This document shows positions 27,559 through 38,700 of a stretch of DNA of 64,000 nucleotides, piece by piece. Below the pieces are notes generated by a model. The model made no database searches and was not told where the DNA came from. It saw only the letters and a program-made list of their open reading frames with translations. Within the stretch, counting starts at the first letter, position 1. Each line of letters opens with the position of its first letter. The stretch is taken from NCBI RefSeq assembly GCF_026914265.1, contig NC_069134.1, positions 65,420,094-65,484,093 on the forward strand, written 5' to 3'. This stretch comes from Mya arenaria. Lineage: Eukaryota; Mollusca; Bivalvia; Myida; Myidae. Made by a program: the position numbers and the translations under genes.

Positions 27559-30500
27559 CTACGACTTTAATTTTACTCTTGTTAGAAAAATTTCCATGTT
27601 GTGCAATTAGCGCAGTGGTTATAGCACACTCGCTTTTAACAGGCGCATGTGAGTTTGTTGTGTGGTCACCAAGCCTGACAAGTGGGCTCCATCCCGGTAA
27701 CTTCAGTTTCCCCCACAACACAAGATCACACTCTCACTCAACACTGCGCCAATGAGAATGACTTAGCAAGAGTTAATATACCGTAGTTCAATTAACTACC
27801 AATGTAAAATAAAAGATAAAACTAAACTAAATAACTACGTGTCATGAATTGCAAGTGAAACAATAATAAAAATTAAGATAAAAATTGAAATGAAAAATTG
27901 GTATTTACACATTTGTGTTTTAAACATTAAATTCCGAAATCCTGGCTTGCCTCTTCCACATAAACAGGCCAAACTGTATGTTACATTTCAGTCCAGTTGT
28001 TAAAGACAATAAACCTGCCAACTTTCAGTGAAACAATATCGACACAAGATATTAATTTACAAAATCAATTAGCAAAAATACATTTGACAATTAAAGTGAC
28101 AGTGGAAATCGAACAAGCAGATCTCAAATGTTTAAGCACAGTTTTACTGACACTGTTTTGTTTTAATTACTTAAGTATCAAAATATTTTTTCGACTCGAT
28201 GAAGGAAATTATGTTAAGCTCTTGTTATGTGTTTTGGGGGAAATGAAATTATATTTTTTCTTTGCCAAAAAAGTCAATTACAATTTCTTCTTTTCATCTA
28301 TGTTTATCTTTTAAGCAAGAAACAAATAAGAAAATTTTAATGTTTAAGCAAAATCTTCAGGCAAAAAAAGGCAATTTGAACAGTTACGTCACAAACTTCA
28401 TGCAAATAATAAGACTTGCTTAACGTATTACAAATATAAATGCTTTAATTTGCTTAATAAAGGGGGAAATTTGCACACAGCATGACTATGCAGAATTAGA
28501 CAATCTGGTGTCATGCTGAGAGATAATTTTAATTAATATTATTTAATAGGAAAAAATGCTTCAATCTTGAAGGTGCACACATTGATAAGGGAATTATCCA
28601 TGCTTACAACACTGAACAGTGTCGATAATTTGTGTTAATATATTTAAAAGATAACAATTTATAACCATATATAATTACCCGTGGTTTATCAAAATTGAGT
28701 TGTACGATGAAATTAATACATTTTGTAAATAAACCTGATGTTTTAAAACAGTGAAAAACAGTTTTATATCATTCACTGTTTTGAAATTTAGACCAATTTT
28801 GCTAATGAAAAAATCATCAGCATGCATTTAGCTTGGATGAAACATTGTCTGACCGTAATGACATTTCATTACCCATAGATTGGCAACCTTTTAAGTAAGT
28901 TTTTAGGACAAAAGAAAAAGTAGAAATGTTTTTTTCAGTGAGATATCAATTATATTTCATCTTGTTAAGCTCAACAAAAATATTTTCACTGTTCACATGA
29001 TGAAATAAAATTGATATCTCATTAAACAAGAGGGCCATAATGGCCATTACACACTCACTTATGCAAAGGGCCACAACTCTGTGATAAAGCATTAATAAAA
29101 ATGTTGCAATTTAAACATATCTTTACTGATGACGATGCCTTGTTTTATATAAGTAAAGGGTCATGCAATGAAGCTACCTGTAAAGCTTCATTGAATTTGG
29201 CCAGGTAGTTTTAGAGATTTTTTTAAAGCAAAACAGTAAGTCAGCCATTTTGTTGTTGTTGTTGATGTTGATCAATCTCAATGCCTTGTATTTATGTAGC
29301 AGGTCACCCAAGGAAGCTTCCTGTAAAGTTTCAGTAAATTTGATCTGGTAGTTTCAGAGGAGAGTTTTTAAAAACAAAACAGGAAGTTGGCAAGATTGTT
29401 GTTGTTGTTGATCATTCGCGGCCCCTTGTTGTATTTTTGTAGAAGGTTACCAAAGAAACTTCCTGTAAAGTTTCATTGAATTTGGCCTGGTAGTTTTAGA
29501 GGAGATCTTTTTTACAGCAAAACAGGAAGTTGGCCATTTTGTTGTTGTTGTTGCTGTTGTTGATCAATCATGACCCCTTGTTGTATTTTTGTAGAGGGTC
29601 ACCCAAGGAAGCTTCCTGTAAAGTTCATTGAATTTGGACTGGTAGTTTCAGAGGAGATGTTTTTTTCAAGCAAAAAAGGAAGTCGGCCATTTTGTTGTTG
29701 TTGTATTTTTGTAGAGGGACACCCAAGAAAACTTCCTGTAAAGATCCATTGAATTTGGCCAAGTAGTTTCAGAGGAGATGCTTTTTAAAGCAATTGTTGA
29801 TGAACGGATGGATTTTCACAAATCAACCTTTGTTAGGTACTTTCCCATTACTCCCATTATAAAAATATACCCACTAATGCCCTACTAACCCTACCTAACA
29901 TTTAATAATTTATCTTCTATACGGAATGAAGGAATTAGTACCCAATTTATACCCATTCGTGTGTGCGGGTAGACTGACGGACGGAGAACACACAAAGACC
30001 GATCACAATAGCTCACCTTGAGCACTTTGTGCTCTGGTGAGCTAAAAAACCCAATAATGTTGTCCCATTATGGCCAGTTTGAACACACATGGCAAAGAAA
30101 ATGCATTTTGCTTTATCATGACGCAGTAATTTTTATAAAGGTTAATCAATGAAAATCATAGTGGCGTGAACTGATTTTCGTTTCAATTCAAAATCTGAAT
30201 AGCATAAAATTTCAATTCTTTCAATATCAATATTTAGAGATCTAAATTAAGTAACTTTTTCTGCTACATAAAACAAATTAAATACATCTTATCAATTGTA
30301 TGGACCTCAAACGGACTCCAAAGTATAGAGTAAACTTAATCGAAAGGCATTAAAATTGAAATACAAAGTAAGTTAAATGTTTACCAAGTTTGGTCATGAA
30401 TAAAATACCGGTATCAGATTTTCTGCTATAAATCTTTTGATCCACAAATAATTATTGTACTTGAGCAATACGTGCTTTTACTTTGATTATTTAATTCCTT

Positions 30501-31938
30501 TTGCAAGGTAGTTAATTTAGAACTTTAATATCATAATTATTTTCATTTAACAAAACTGAATCAAATTTAAAACAAGAGTTTTCAGAGCAAACACCAACAT
30601 TTATCTGTTATTTTCACTTTAAATAGCAAATAATAAGAGGTATATAACTCCACAATTATCAAAGCTTTAAAGCTATAGGCCTTTCTATCTATGTGTATTG
30701 TCTCTAGCAATAACCTGGACCAAGTTTCATTGAAATGTTTTTGAAAGGGGCTGAATTCAACTAATATTTGAGTTATAGGACTTGGTAATCACATGGATTA
30801 GCCTGTTATTTTAAACTGGTGTACAACTGTATCAACTTAATATCATAAATATTTTTCAGGTCATTGGCAACATAAAAAGTATTGCGCGCCAACGACATGG
30901 AAAACTAATTAAGACACAGCAGACAAGATCAATTAAGGCTAGTGTAACAAATTTATATATTTTGCTAATGCACCGTTCCCTTGATAGAAATTAATGTTGT
31001 GAAATTAAAATTTTCATGGATGTAGATTTTTGTGGGATTATCTATATCAAACGTCACTTTTGGAAGTCATCTTGAAATTAACTGTTTTTAAAGGGACTGT
31101 TCACCAGATTGGCACCAATTTTTTTTTTCTGTAACGAATCTCAGGACAATTATTTAATAAAATGTTCTACTCTTTGATATCATAAATGTAAAAAAAATTC
31201 CAAGCGGTAAAAAAAAAATTGAGTTGGAGACCGGGTTCTAACCGGTGTCGCCAAAATTGCAGTCCAGCATAGTATCCACTGTGCTATGAAGACCTAAACT
31301 GTGGAATACCCTAAACTGTGGAATATTTAAGCTTAATATACCAACTATGTGGTACTTCAGTAATGAGTTTCAATGCATTGTATACATCAATACCAAGTTA
31401 ATGGCAGTTTTCGACAATTTTCTTCTTTTTTTTCCGCTACAGTCCCTTTAAGTTAGGATTTCAAACATTATATTTGTACACTGACATCACAGTCATGGGG
31501 CGATATTGGAGATGACAGGGAGATAGATTCTAGGACATTTGGTTTCACACACTTTATGTGTGAAATGTTATCTACGCCATCGTAATCCTTCAACTGTCCT
31601 TATTGAATACACATATGATGAACAGATATTGTAGTTGATTTATCCACTGTGACCTGAGACTTTAATCCACATGGACATATTACCCTACACTTCAACTTTC
31701 TATTTCAATACCAAAAATGTCGGCCTATATCACTAGTAGGGCAATAGGAAAAACAATAACAGACAATATTTAGCCCTACATAACTTTGTCCCTTACACAT
31801 TTAGCATATTGTGTATTACAATATATATATTATTATACATGTATCTAATAAAAATGATTTACCATCGGTATTTCCTTTCTCCATTGATGCAAGGGATGAA
31901 ACGGACGTGCTATGCTTCAAGTTGGCGTTACTGGACAT
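12897..31938 (-). CDS. TTLL7: Tubulin polyglutamylase TTLL7
   Basis: Seventeen exons in transcript order: 31938-31863, 27280-27035, 26741-26684, 26054-25923, 25385-25227, 24056-23840, 22872-22549, 21531-21437, 20256-20109, 18749-18537, 18110-18012, 17682-17371, 17088-16954, 15442-15362, 14905-14745, 14399-14205 and 12990-12897. All junctions are GT-AG and stay in frame, giving about 914 residues (human TTLL7 is 887). The TTL ATP-grasp core spans about residues 100-445: FIVKPSNGAQGHG with Lys215, HFIVQEYVEKP, YKFDLRIYVLVTSCDPL, HLTNYSVNKHN and WLLEINRSPSFGTD with metal-binding Glu404 and Asn406. Next come the basic, coiled tubulin-binding extension (LERRKEEL), a Ser/Gly/Arg-rich linker (exon 12) and the conserved C-terminal block (WRVPDV, NRLLWSHGQGLWNCF, SSWETIF). 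The enzyme adds glutamates to tubulin tails. The N terminus is about 60 residues longer than human. Exons 2-16 are secure; exons 1 and 17 are less so. Confidence 0.92.
13920..14158 (+). mobile_element. tRNA-derived SINE, copy 1
   Basis: The 5' part has RNA polymerase III promoter boxes: TTAGCGCAGTGG (A box) and GGGTCCGATTCCC (B box). It continues with a conserved body (GAGTTTGG, TGTGGTCACCAAGC, ACTCCGGTCTCCCCCACAAC) and an AT-rich tail ending in short TAAATAAATAAG repeats. It lies in the last intron of TTLL7, antisense to that gene, and ends about 20 bases beyond the alternative TTLL7 stop. Confidence 0.85.
15362..15442 (-). CDS. TTLL7: TTLL7 81-nt micro-exon
   Basis: A 27-codon, phase-0 exon reading LYENWKFHKPRIASYW then LVKLDSIKRRK. 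It matches the vertebrate segment around NWKYHKTKVASYWLIKLDS. Without it the protein would lack a block conserved between molluscs and mammals. Its donor (AAAG|GTTGGA) is weak, so skipping is possible. Confidence 0.88.
17870..17985 (-). mobile_element. Partial tRNA-derived SINE, copy 4
   Basis: Read on the minus strand it shows the SINE body (GAGTTTGGATTGTGGTCGCC, then GTTTCCTCCCTGCATTCC), matching copies at 13920 and 27595. The 3' tail and tRNA head are degraded. A separate tRNA-like stretch (minus strand, about 17800-17860, AGTGGTCTAGTGG...AGATTCAAAT) lies next to it. Confidence 0.55.
19400..19930 (+). repeat. Long interspersed repeat with terminal hairpin, copy 1
   Basis: It shares a stretch of roughly 400 bases with 60530-60960, including AGAACTATTTAAAG, TTTGACTATTTGCATA and AAAAGAGTTCCAGC. 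Its right part has an inverted pair, ACCATAGCCGCTCATGTAAGA and CTTACACTCTCGGCCATGG. Small open frames in the two copies resemble each other but differ by indels, so this is a non-coding repeat rather than a gene pair. Confidence 0.7.
21580..22390 (+). repeat. Mollusc-type tandem/dispersed repeat in TTLL7 intron 7
   Basis: Three to four imperfect units of about 170-190 bp carry GTTTCATGGTCCT or variants, AAGTTATTGTG(T/C)GGAC and CTGACTTTGACCTTT-like motifs. It begins ACAAGAGCTGTTTACC. No coding potential is seen. Units differ by many substitutions, so the array is old. Confidence 0.6.
22985..23110 (-). mobile_element. tRNA-derived SINE, copy 3 (5' part)
   Basis: Read on the minus strand: TAGCGCAGTGGTATGTGCAC (A box), GGTTGGATTACC (degenerate B box), CATGTGAGTTTGGTTTGTGG. 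It matches the family at 13920 and 27595 but lacks the distal body. It lies in TTLL7 intron 6, sense to the gene. Confidence 0.75.
24298..24640 (+). repeat. Two-unit tandem repeat in TTLL7 intron 5
   Basis: Two diverged units of about 155-160 bp share CATATTCTGACTTAGTTTGG/CACATTCTGACCAAATTTGG, GGCTTCTAAAGTTA and TTTGAGGT(A/T)ATTTCT. A third partial unit follows (to about 24690). Non-coding. Confidence 0.65.
27353..27565. repeat. (ATT)n/(ATC)n trinucleotide microsatellite
   Basis: An impure array of TTA/ATT/ATC triplets in TTLL7 intron 1 (about 27353-27400 and 27470-27560), directly before a SINE. Poly-Leu and poly-Asn open frames over it are artefacts of the repeat. Confidence 0.9.
27595..27835 (+). 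mobile_element. tRNA-derived SINE, copy 2
   Basis: The head is ATTAGCGCAGTGG, followed by GCATGTGAGTTTGTTGTGTGG, the CACCAAGC(C)TGACAAGTGGG body and TTCAGTTTCCCCCACAAC, then an A-rich tail with AATAAAAGATAAAACT. The B-box segment present in copy 1 (GGGTCCGATTCCC) is deleted here, so it is probably transcriptionally dead. It is antisense to TTLL7 in intron 1. Confidence 0.8.
29024..30048 (+). repeat. Composite mollusc repeat with about 140-bp internal units
   Basis: It opens AACAAGAGGGCCATAATGG and closes AGCACTTTGTGCTCTGGTGA. Inside are five imperfect units of about 130-170 bp, each with CACCCAAGGAAGCTTCCTG or a variant, TTTGGCC(T/A)(G/A)GTAGTTT(C/T)AGAG, AAAACAGGAAGT(T/C)GGCCA and a variable (TTG)n run. 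It lies in TTLL7 intron 1. No intact reading frame. Confidence 0.75.
31088..31451. repeat. TTAA-flanked element carrying a tRNA-like segment, copy 1
   Basis: The ends are TTAAAGGGACTGTTCACC and CAGTCCCTTTAA. In the interior, read on the minus strand at about 31222-31292, a tRNA-like block has AGCACAGTGGATACTATGCT (A box) and GGTTAGAACCC (B box). The same composite occurs at 33318-33818. It lies about 410 bases inside TTLL7 intron 1. Confidence 0.7.
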
Positions 31939-34900
31939 AGCCTGAAGAGTCACTTCTCCTTGGGTTCAAAGCTCTCTGGATTGTCCGTAGTTTCAATAAT
32001 TTAACTTTAAAATTTCACATGCATGATCATAGTAGCCATAATGTGTCTTTGAAAGAATTTCTTGTTATGAATCCTTGTGTCCTTTCTGAAAAGACCTCCG
32101 AAAATTGCTCCAGTATTTTAACTTTATGAAGACCACTTCCAATTACTATGTCAAACATTTACTTAATAGACACAATTATATTTGTCTTTTCCAAGTCAAT
32201 TCTAAGTCACTTAAATCCATTTTTTTATTATTTCATTTGGCCTGAAGAGTTGATGTACCTGGAAGAAGAAAAAAATGAGATAAAACAGTTACTGAAAGAC
32301 TGCATAACATTGTATAATCAATTATTAATTTTCCAATACAAGTTTAAAATTGCCCCCAAATAACCTTGACGGTGAATTATCTAAAGTTAAGGTCTCACAA
32401 ACTTAAACCAATATCTATTATGAGGTAAATGTTCACGTCCATGGTTTACAAGTCTTGAATACATTAACAAGAAGGAGGCTTTCAGGATCTTCAGTGGAGG
32501 AAATTGCACCATCAAGAAAGATGGGGATATTCTCCTTAAGTGTTTCCAGATAGGGACTTTTCTTGCCAATTTATTGCCCTGTCTGCAATTAAAACACCAA
32601 TTTTTCATAAACCTTATTTTTCATTTAGTAAAATTGACTTGTGCATAAGGATATATATATATTAAAGTCAGTACTCTATGAATAAATGATATGGTTATGT
32701 ATGTGAAAGATATTTCTTGTCCACCGAAAACACATTTGCAGTGAATAATTTTTTTTAATAAATCAGTACGCATAAGACACTAATTAAAAATGAAAAACAT
32801 GATTTGTTCAGGAACTATAAGTGACGTAAACAGTGATTATAAATTTACTACATATCATATATATGACTTTAGTAAATCAAACGGCACAAGCTTTTTGGAA
32901 GAATGCAAAAAAAAATATTTTCTTTCTCAATTTTTTTCACACATCGATAATATTCTATATTGAGATGAATTTAACACATGATGGATATTATTAATCTAAA
33001 ATCCTATCATTTAGAAATTTCCCTGTGCTTAAGGGTCAAACATTATTATTGCGCTATTTGTGTTATATTTCAGATTTTTTTTACTGTTTCCTGATTTGGA
33101 AGCACTATTTCCCAATCAGGATGCAAAGTCAATGAGGCAATGAGATCAGCTAAATTCACTCTTTCCTGATCAGAAATACATAAATCATATCCGGAAAAGG
33201 TACTAGCAGTGTGTTAATATCAGGAAACATCTCTAGAATAATTGCATAATCATGCGGATATCTCAAGATTATGGGCAAGTTTAATATTATTCTGATGGTT
33301 GGATTTCAGATCTATCTTTAAAGAGATTGTACACCAGATTGGCACCAAAAAAAGTTTTTTCTGTAACAAATCTCAGGACAATTATTGAATAGAATGTGTT
33401 ACGCTTTGATATCATAATTGTAAAAAAAGGTACCAAAATGTAAAAAAAGAATTGTGTCGGAGAGCGGGTTCAAACCTGTGTCGCCAAAATTGCAGTCCAG
33501 CGTCGTATCCACTGAGCTACGAAGGATTACTCTAATCAGGTGACATAATTAAGATATACACCTTACTCAGTAATATCACGTGATAACATCGAACAGCCAA
33601 TCACGCATAAGGAATGAATTCTTCTAGGCAGACATACCCATGAATCTTTTTATTTGGAAAAATACTAAATGACTGCTAAACTTAAATAAATTGTAAACTA
33701 TGTGGTACTTCAGTTAGTAAGTTTCAAAGCATTCTACACACTAATACCAAGTTTATGACAGTTTTGGCCATTTTTTTTTTTTCTTGCAAAATGATCATCT
33801 GGTGCACAGTTGCTTTAAAGTACCATCATGGTTTCTAGCTTTTCCATTGACTAAATATCGCTATGCACAGAATGTTACCTTTACTAATACTTCGATATAG
33901 GACATGAACTGAATTTTGATTATATTATGCATACGCAAAGTTGCCAAATAGTATGATCATTGAGGTCAGCTGCAGTGGCTTTATTTTATTGTGCAATGAT
34001 CCAATCAACAACTGGTTGGCAGTAATTACCATTACAAGTCAATCTGTCTTATACGTAAAACAGGTGTTTTCTTCCAGATCATGTAATAATTAGATTGAAA
34101 AAAATCCCGATCAGTAAACTCTAAAGGGGAGACCACTTGTTTCTACGATCAGGCAATTTCCTCCCACCGCGAATGGCACTGATCAGCACATAGTTTAAAA
34201 AAAAGTTACATGTATTAATTTACACATATTACAAACATGAACAAATTTATTACAACTGATGGTAGAAAAAAATATTTTTGTTACTAAATATTTATCATTA
34301 TAATTATATCATTTCCATAATATATTATGATATTATTTAAAAAAAATGAATAAAAAATGCCCGAAAATACTTCATGCCATATGCTTCTTAAAAGCTCGGT
34401 ATTACATAACATCACTCTAAAATGCCTGTCAGCGCTTTATCTTAATTGTAAAAAATGAGTTCAACTAACAATCCTTAAAACACAATAGACAAAATTAAGA
34501 TTCCAATAATGATAATTATTGAATGTGTGACTTTGAAATTTGGTACTTTAAGTGTAAGGCGATGTAATTTTATAAATAGCTTCAGATTTAACATGAGCTT
34601 AAGTCATTTTAATAGGCGGTGTTACGGAAAAAACGCCTATGACTTTTTAATAACCTTCACTCGAAGATCATTCAAATGCACTTTTATTGTTCAGGTATTT
34701 TAACTGATGTAATATATAAATAAAGGATAAATATGATACAATAAATGTATTTTCATTAACTTGTAGTAACAAATTATAAAATGTCTATGTATGGTAATCC
34801 AACTGATTTTAAAAGCTAACAATTTCCAATTTATCCTTTTGATATAAATAAATAAACAAATAAGATCAGATTTAATATATTACATAAAGGAAAAATATGC

Positions 34901-35590
34901 TTCAAGAAAAATGTTCAATTCACCTTTCGGAATTTCAAATTAAACTATTCATGCAAGTAAATCCCACTTATTTCAAATGATTAACATGCAATTTTTACGA
35001 TTTTCAATCTATCCTGAGCCGATATAAATAAATAAATGAAGTCAGATCAAAGGAGAGTCGAGTCACAGATAAATACAATATTTATAGAACTTAAAGGCCA
35101 TCCATAAATAATTCTTGGTTTGCTGCTTTTCAGTAGGTTAGGTGGATCTGGGCTTTAAGGGACAACTTACCCTTAAGAAGAGTAACTACATGTAGCTATA
35201 TAGAAAGAATGCTTTCATCTGAGATGGGATGAAAGTGGATAGGTTATTTATTTATTTAATGTAGCCATCTTATCAGCATACATGTACAAGTGGTACGATC
35301 GCTTTTTTAATTAATGTTTCTAAGTAGTTATCATATTCCTTCGAAACCAAGGGATATATTGGTCAGTTTAGAGACATTTCATTTCATTTTAAGTTTATCT
35401 TTAAATTTGATTTGTGACACTCGCTAAATATTTAAGTTCTTGAGCCTACAATAGTTTTTCTTACACTCATTAATAACATGGCTTGAATGTAACTTAAAGA
35501 ACGTTACACACTAGACTAGTGATTGTGTCAGTCATGCATTTATATGGACATTGGTATTATCAGTCATGCCACATTCTCATTGTAAAACCA
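31939..35590. other. 5' flank of TTLL7; AT-rich intergenic DNA
   Basis: This stretch must contain the TTLL7 promoter, reading on the minus strand away from 31938. No TATA box, CpG-rich segment or conserved motif stands out. One TTAA-flanked composite element lies at 33318-33818. No coding exon was recognised on either strand. Confidence 0.45.
33318..33818. repeat. TTAA-flanked element carrying a tRNA-like segment, copy 2
   Basis: It starts TTAAAGAGATTGTACACCAG and ends TGGTGCACAGTTGCTTTAA. The internal minus-strand tRNA-like block at about 33452-33525 has TAGCTCAGTGGATACGACGC (A box) and GGTTTGAACCC (B box); both are closer to consensus than in the 31088 copy. About 100 bp of sequence around 33530-33650 is absent from the first copy. 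Confidence 0.7.
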
Positions 35591-35593
35591 CTG

Positions 35594-36276
35594 ATTCATG
35601 AGAATGTTGAGCCACTGATGAATGCTTTTTTAATAATTTTTTCGATTGTCGAGCCACTGATGAATGCGAATGTCGAGCCACTGATGAATGAGAATGTCAA
35701 GCCACTGATGAATGCTAATGTCGAGCCACTGATGAATGAGAATGTCGAGCCACTGATGAATGCTAATGTCGAGCCACTGATGAATGAGAATGTCGAGCCA
35801 CTGATGAATGAGAATGTCAAGCCACTGATGAATGAGAATGTCGAGCCACTGATGAATGAGAATGTCAAGCCACTGATGAATAAGAATGTCAAGCCACTGA
35901 TGAATGAGAATGTCAAGCCACTGATGAATGAGAATGTCGAGCCACTGATGAATGAGAATGTCGAGCCACTGATGAATGAGAATGTCGAGCCACTGATGAA
36001 TGAGAATGTCAAGCCACTGATGAATAAGAATGTCAAGCCACTGATGAATGAGAATGTCAAGCCACTGATGAATGAGAATGTCAAGCCACTGATGAATGAG
36101 AATGTCAGGCCACTGATGAATGAGAATGTTGAGCCACTGATGAATGCAAATGTCGAGCCACTGATGAATGTGAATGTCAACCACTGATGAATGAAAATGT
36201 CAAGCCACCGTTGAATGAGAATGTCGAGCCATTCATGAATGAGAATGTCAAGTTACTGATGACCAGCTGATGAATG
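35594..36276 (+). repeat. 24-bp minisatellite, about 27 copies
   Basis: The unit contains GAGCCACTGATGAATGAGAA and ends TGTC, exactly 24 bp. Variants are confined to a few sites (GTCGAGCC/GTCAAGCC, AATGAG/AATGCT/AATAAG). The unit is a multiple of three and stop-free in three of six frames, so it gives long repetitive open frames on both strands (for example ENVEPLMN). Flanking sequence shows no splice-linked coding context, so it is annotated as non-coding tandem repeat. Confidence 0.95.
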
Positions 36277-36839
36277 AAAATGTGGAGCCTCACAGTGGCT
36301 GGTATTTGAACGGGGCATTTTTTATGCAGCCTTCCTATAGCATTGTGCCAAAAGAAAGAACTATAGAACCACCCACCCAACCACCCACTGATGAATGTGA
36401 ATGACAAGCCACTACAAACAAACATTTTTTGCACTGATTTTCACTGATTGCATTGTATAGCAGCTTTTAACCCAAGGTTAGACACGAGTTTAAATACACA
36501 CAAAACCAGATTAGGAGTGAATTGAAAAAATGTTAATCAATTTAAACCTTTTACCTATTTACTGAAAGTGTTGATTATGTTTAACAATTTTACATACGGT
36601 CTTTGAAGCAACAAAACAGACAAAATGCAATTCTTTGTATTTCAATACAATGTACACCATTCTTGCAAGTACTGTTTTAATATTTCCAAGAAGTTAGGGT
36701 TTAGCAAAAGAGTTATGAAATAGCTCTGCACCCTGTCCTTTTTTGGTAAAACCCATATGTCCTTATCGGGACCTGAGCATGCCTCCTTAGAATTGAATGC
36801 TAAAGATAGGATATTTCCTTTGATTAGGCCTATGAGAGG

Positions 36840-38700
36840 CAATCATCAGGTTAGAGCCCGTAGAACTAGAAGGCCTACAAGAGACATTCATTGTTTAAGC
36901 CAGTAGAACTAGAAGGCCTACAAGAGACATACATGGTTTAAACCCATATAACTAGAAGGCCTATGAAAGACAATCATGGTTAGAGCCCATAGAACTAGAA
37001 GGCCTACAAGAGACATTTATTGTTTAAGCCGGTAAAACTAGACGGCCTACAAGAGACATACATGGTTTAAGCCCATATTACTAGAAAATTTATGAGAGAC
37101 GACCATGGTTTGAGCCCATAGAACTAGAAGGCCTGTGAGAGACAATCATGGTTTGAGCCCATAGAACTAGAAGGCCGTGAGAGTCAATCATGGTTTGAGC
37201 CCATAGAACTAGAAGGCCTGTGAGAGACAATCATGGTTTGAGCCCATAGAACTAGAAGGCCTGTGAGAGACAATCATGGTTTGAGCCCATAGAACTAGAA
37301 GGCCTGTGAGAGACAATCATGGTTTGAGCCCATAGAACTAGAAGGCCTGTGAGAGACAATCATGGTTTGAGCCCATAGAACTAGAAGGCCTGTGAGAGAC
37401 AATCATGGTTTGAGCCCATAGAACTAGAAGGCCTGTGAGAGACATTCATGGTTTGAGCCCATAGAACTAGAAGGCCTGTGAGAGACAATCATGGTTTGAG
37501 CCCATAGAACTAGAAGGCCTGTGAGAGACAATCATGGTTTGAGCCCATAGAACTAGAAGGCCTGTGAGAGACAATCATGGTTTGAGCCCATAGAACTAGA
37601 AGGCCTGTGAGAGACAATCATGGTTTGAGCCCGTAGAACTAGAAGGCCTGTGAGAGACGATCATGGTTTGAGCCCGTAGAACTAGAAGGCCTATGAGAGA
37701 CGATCATGGTTTGAGCCCGTAGAACTAAAAGGCCGTGAGAGACGATCATGGTTTGAGCCCGTAGAACTAAAAGGCCGTGAGAGTCAATCATGGTTTGAGC
37801 CCGTAGAACTAAAAGGCCGTGAGAGACAATCATGGTTTCAGCCCATAGAACTAGAAGGCCTGTGAGAGACGATCATGGTTTGAGCCCGTAGAACTAAAAG
37901 GCCGTGAGAGACAATCATGGTTTGAGCCCATAGAACTAAAAGGCCGTGAGAGTCAATCATGGTTTGAGCCCGTAGAACTAGAAGGCCTGTGAGAGACAAT
38001 CATGGTTTGAGCCCATAGAACTAGAAGGCCTGTGAGAGACAATCATGGTTTGAGCCCGTAGAACTAGAAGGCCTGTGAGAGACAATCATGGTTTGAGCCC
38101 GTAGAACTAAAAGGCCGTGAGAGACGATCATGGTTTGAGCCCGTAGAACTAAAAGGCCGTGAGAGTCAATCATGGTTTGAGCCCGTAGAACTAAAAGGCC
38201 GTGAGAGTCAATCATGGTTTGAGCCCGTAGAACTAAAAGGTCGTGAGAGACATTCATGGTTTGAGCCCATAGAACTAGAAGGCCTGTGAGAGACAATCAT
38301 GGTTTGAGCCCATAGAACTAGAAGGCCTGTGAGAGACGACCATGGTTTGAGCCCATAGAACTAGAAGGTCTATGAGAGACGACCATGGTTTGAGCCCATA
38401 GAACTAGAAGGCCTGTGAGAGACGACCATGGTTTGAGCCCATAGAACTAGAAGGCCTGTGAGAGACAATCATGGTTTGAGCCCATAGAACTAGAAGGCCT
38501 GTGAGAGACGATCATGGTTTGAGCCCATAGAACTAGAAGGCCTGTGAGAGACAATCATGGTTTGAGCCCATAGAACTAGAAGGCCTGTGAGAGACGACCA
38601 TGGTTTGAGCCCATAGAACTAGAAGGCCTGTGAGAGACAATCATGGTTTGAGTCTGTCAAACTATAGAAGGCCTGGGTATGTTATACAATTATAGTTTGA
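36840..38700 (+). repeat. 43-bp minisatellite, more than 40 copies
   Basis: The consensus unit runs ATGGTTTGAGCCCATAGAAC then TAGAAGGCCTGTGAGAGACAATC. Edge units (36840-37080 and 38700-38970) are highly diverged; central ones are nearly identical. A variant subtype has CCCGTAGAACTAAAAGGCCG and is one base shorter. It clusters at about 37720-38250 among standard units, which indicates segmental amplification. Confidence 0.95.

Noticed and set aside
27997..28314. 105-codon open frame in TTLL7 intron 1
   Set aside because: Phe/Leu/Lys-rich chance frame in AT-rich DNA; no homology and no splice context.
35519..36187. Open frame of 222 codons (ENVEPLMN repeats) as a repeat protein gene
   Set aside because: It is a 24-bp tandem repeat open in three of six frames; no promoter, splice or domain evidence. 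Kept only as a low-interest finding.
35594..38700. Repeat arrays considered as CRISPR
   Set aside because: Units are contiguous without unique spacers, no cas-like genes, and the locus is in an animal genome.
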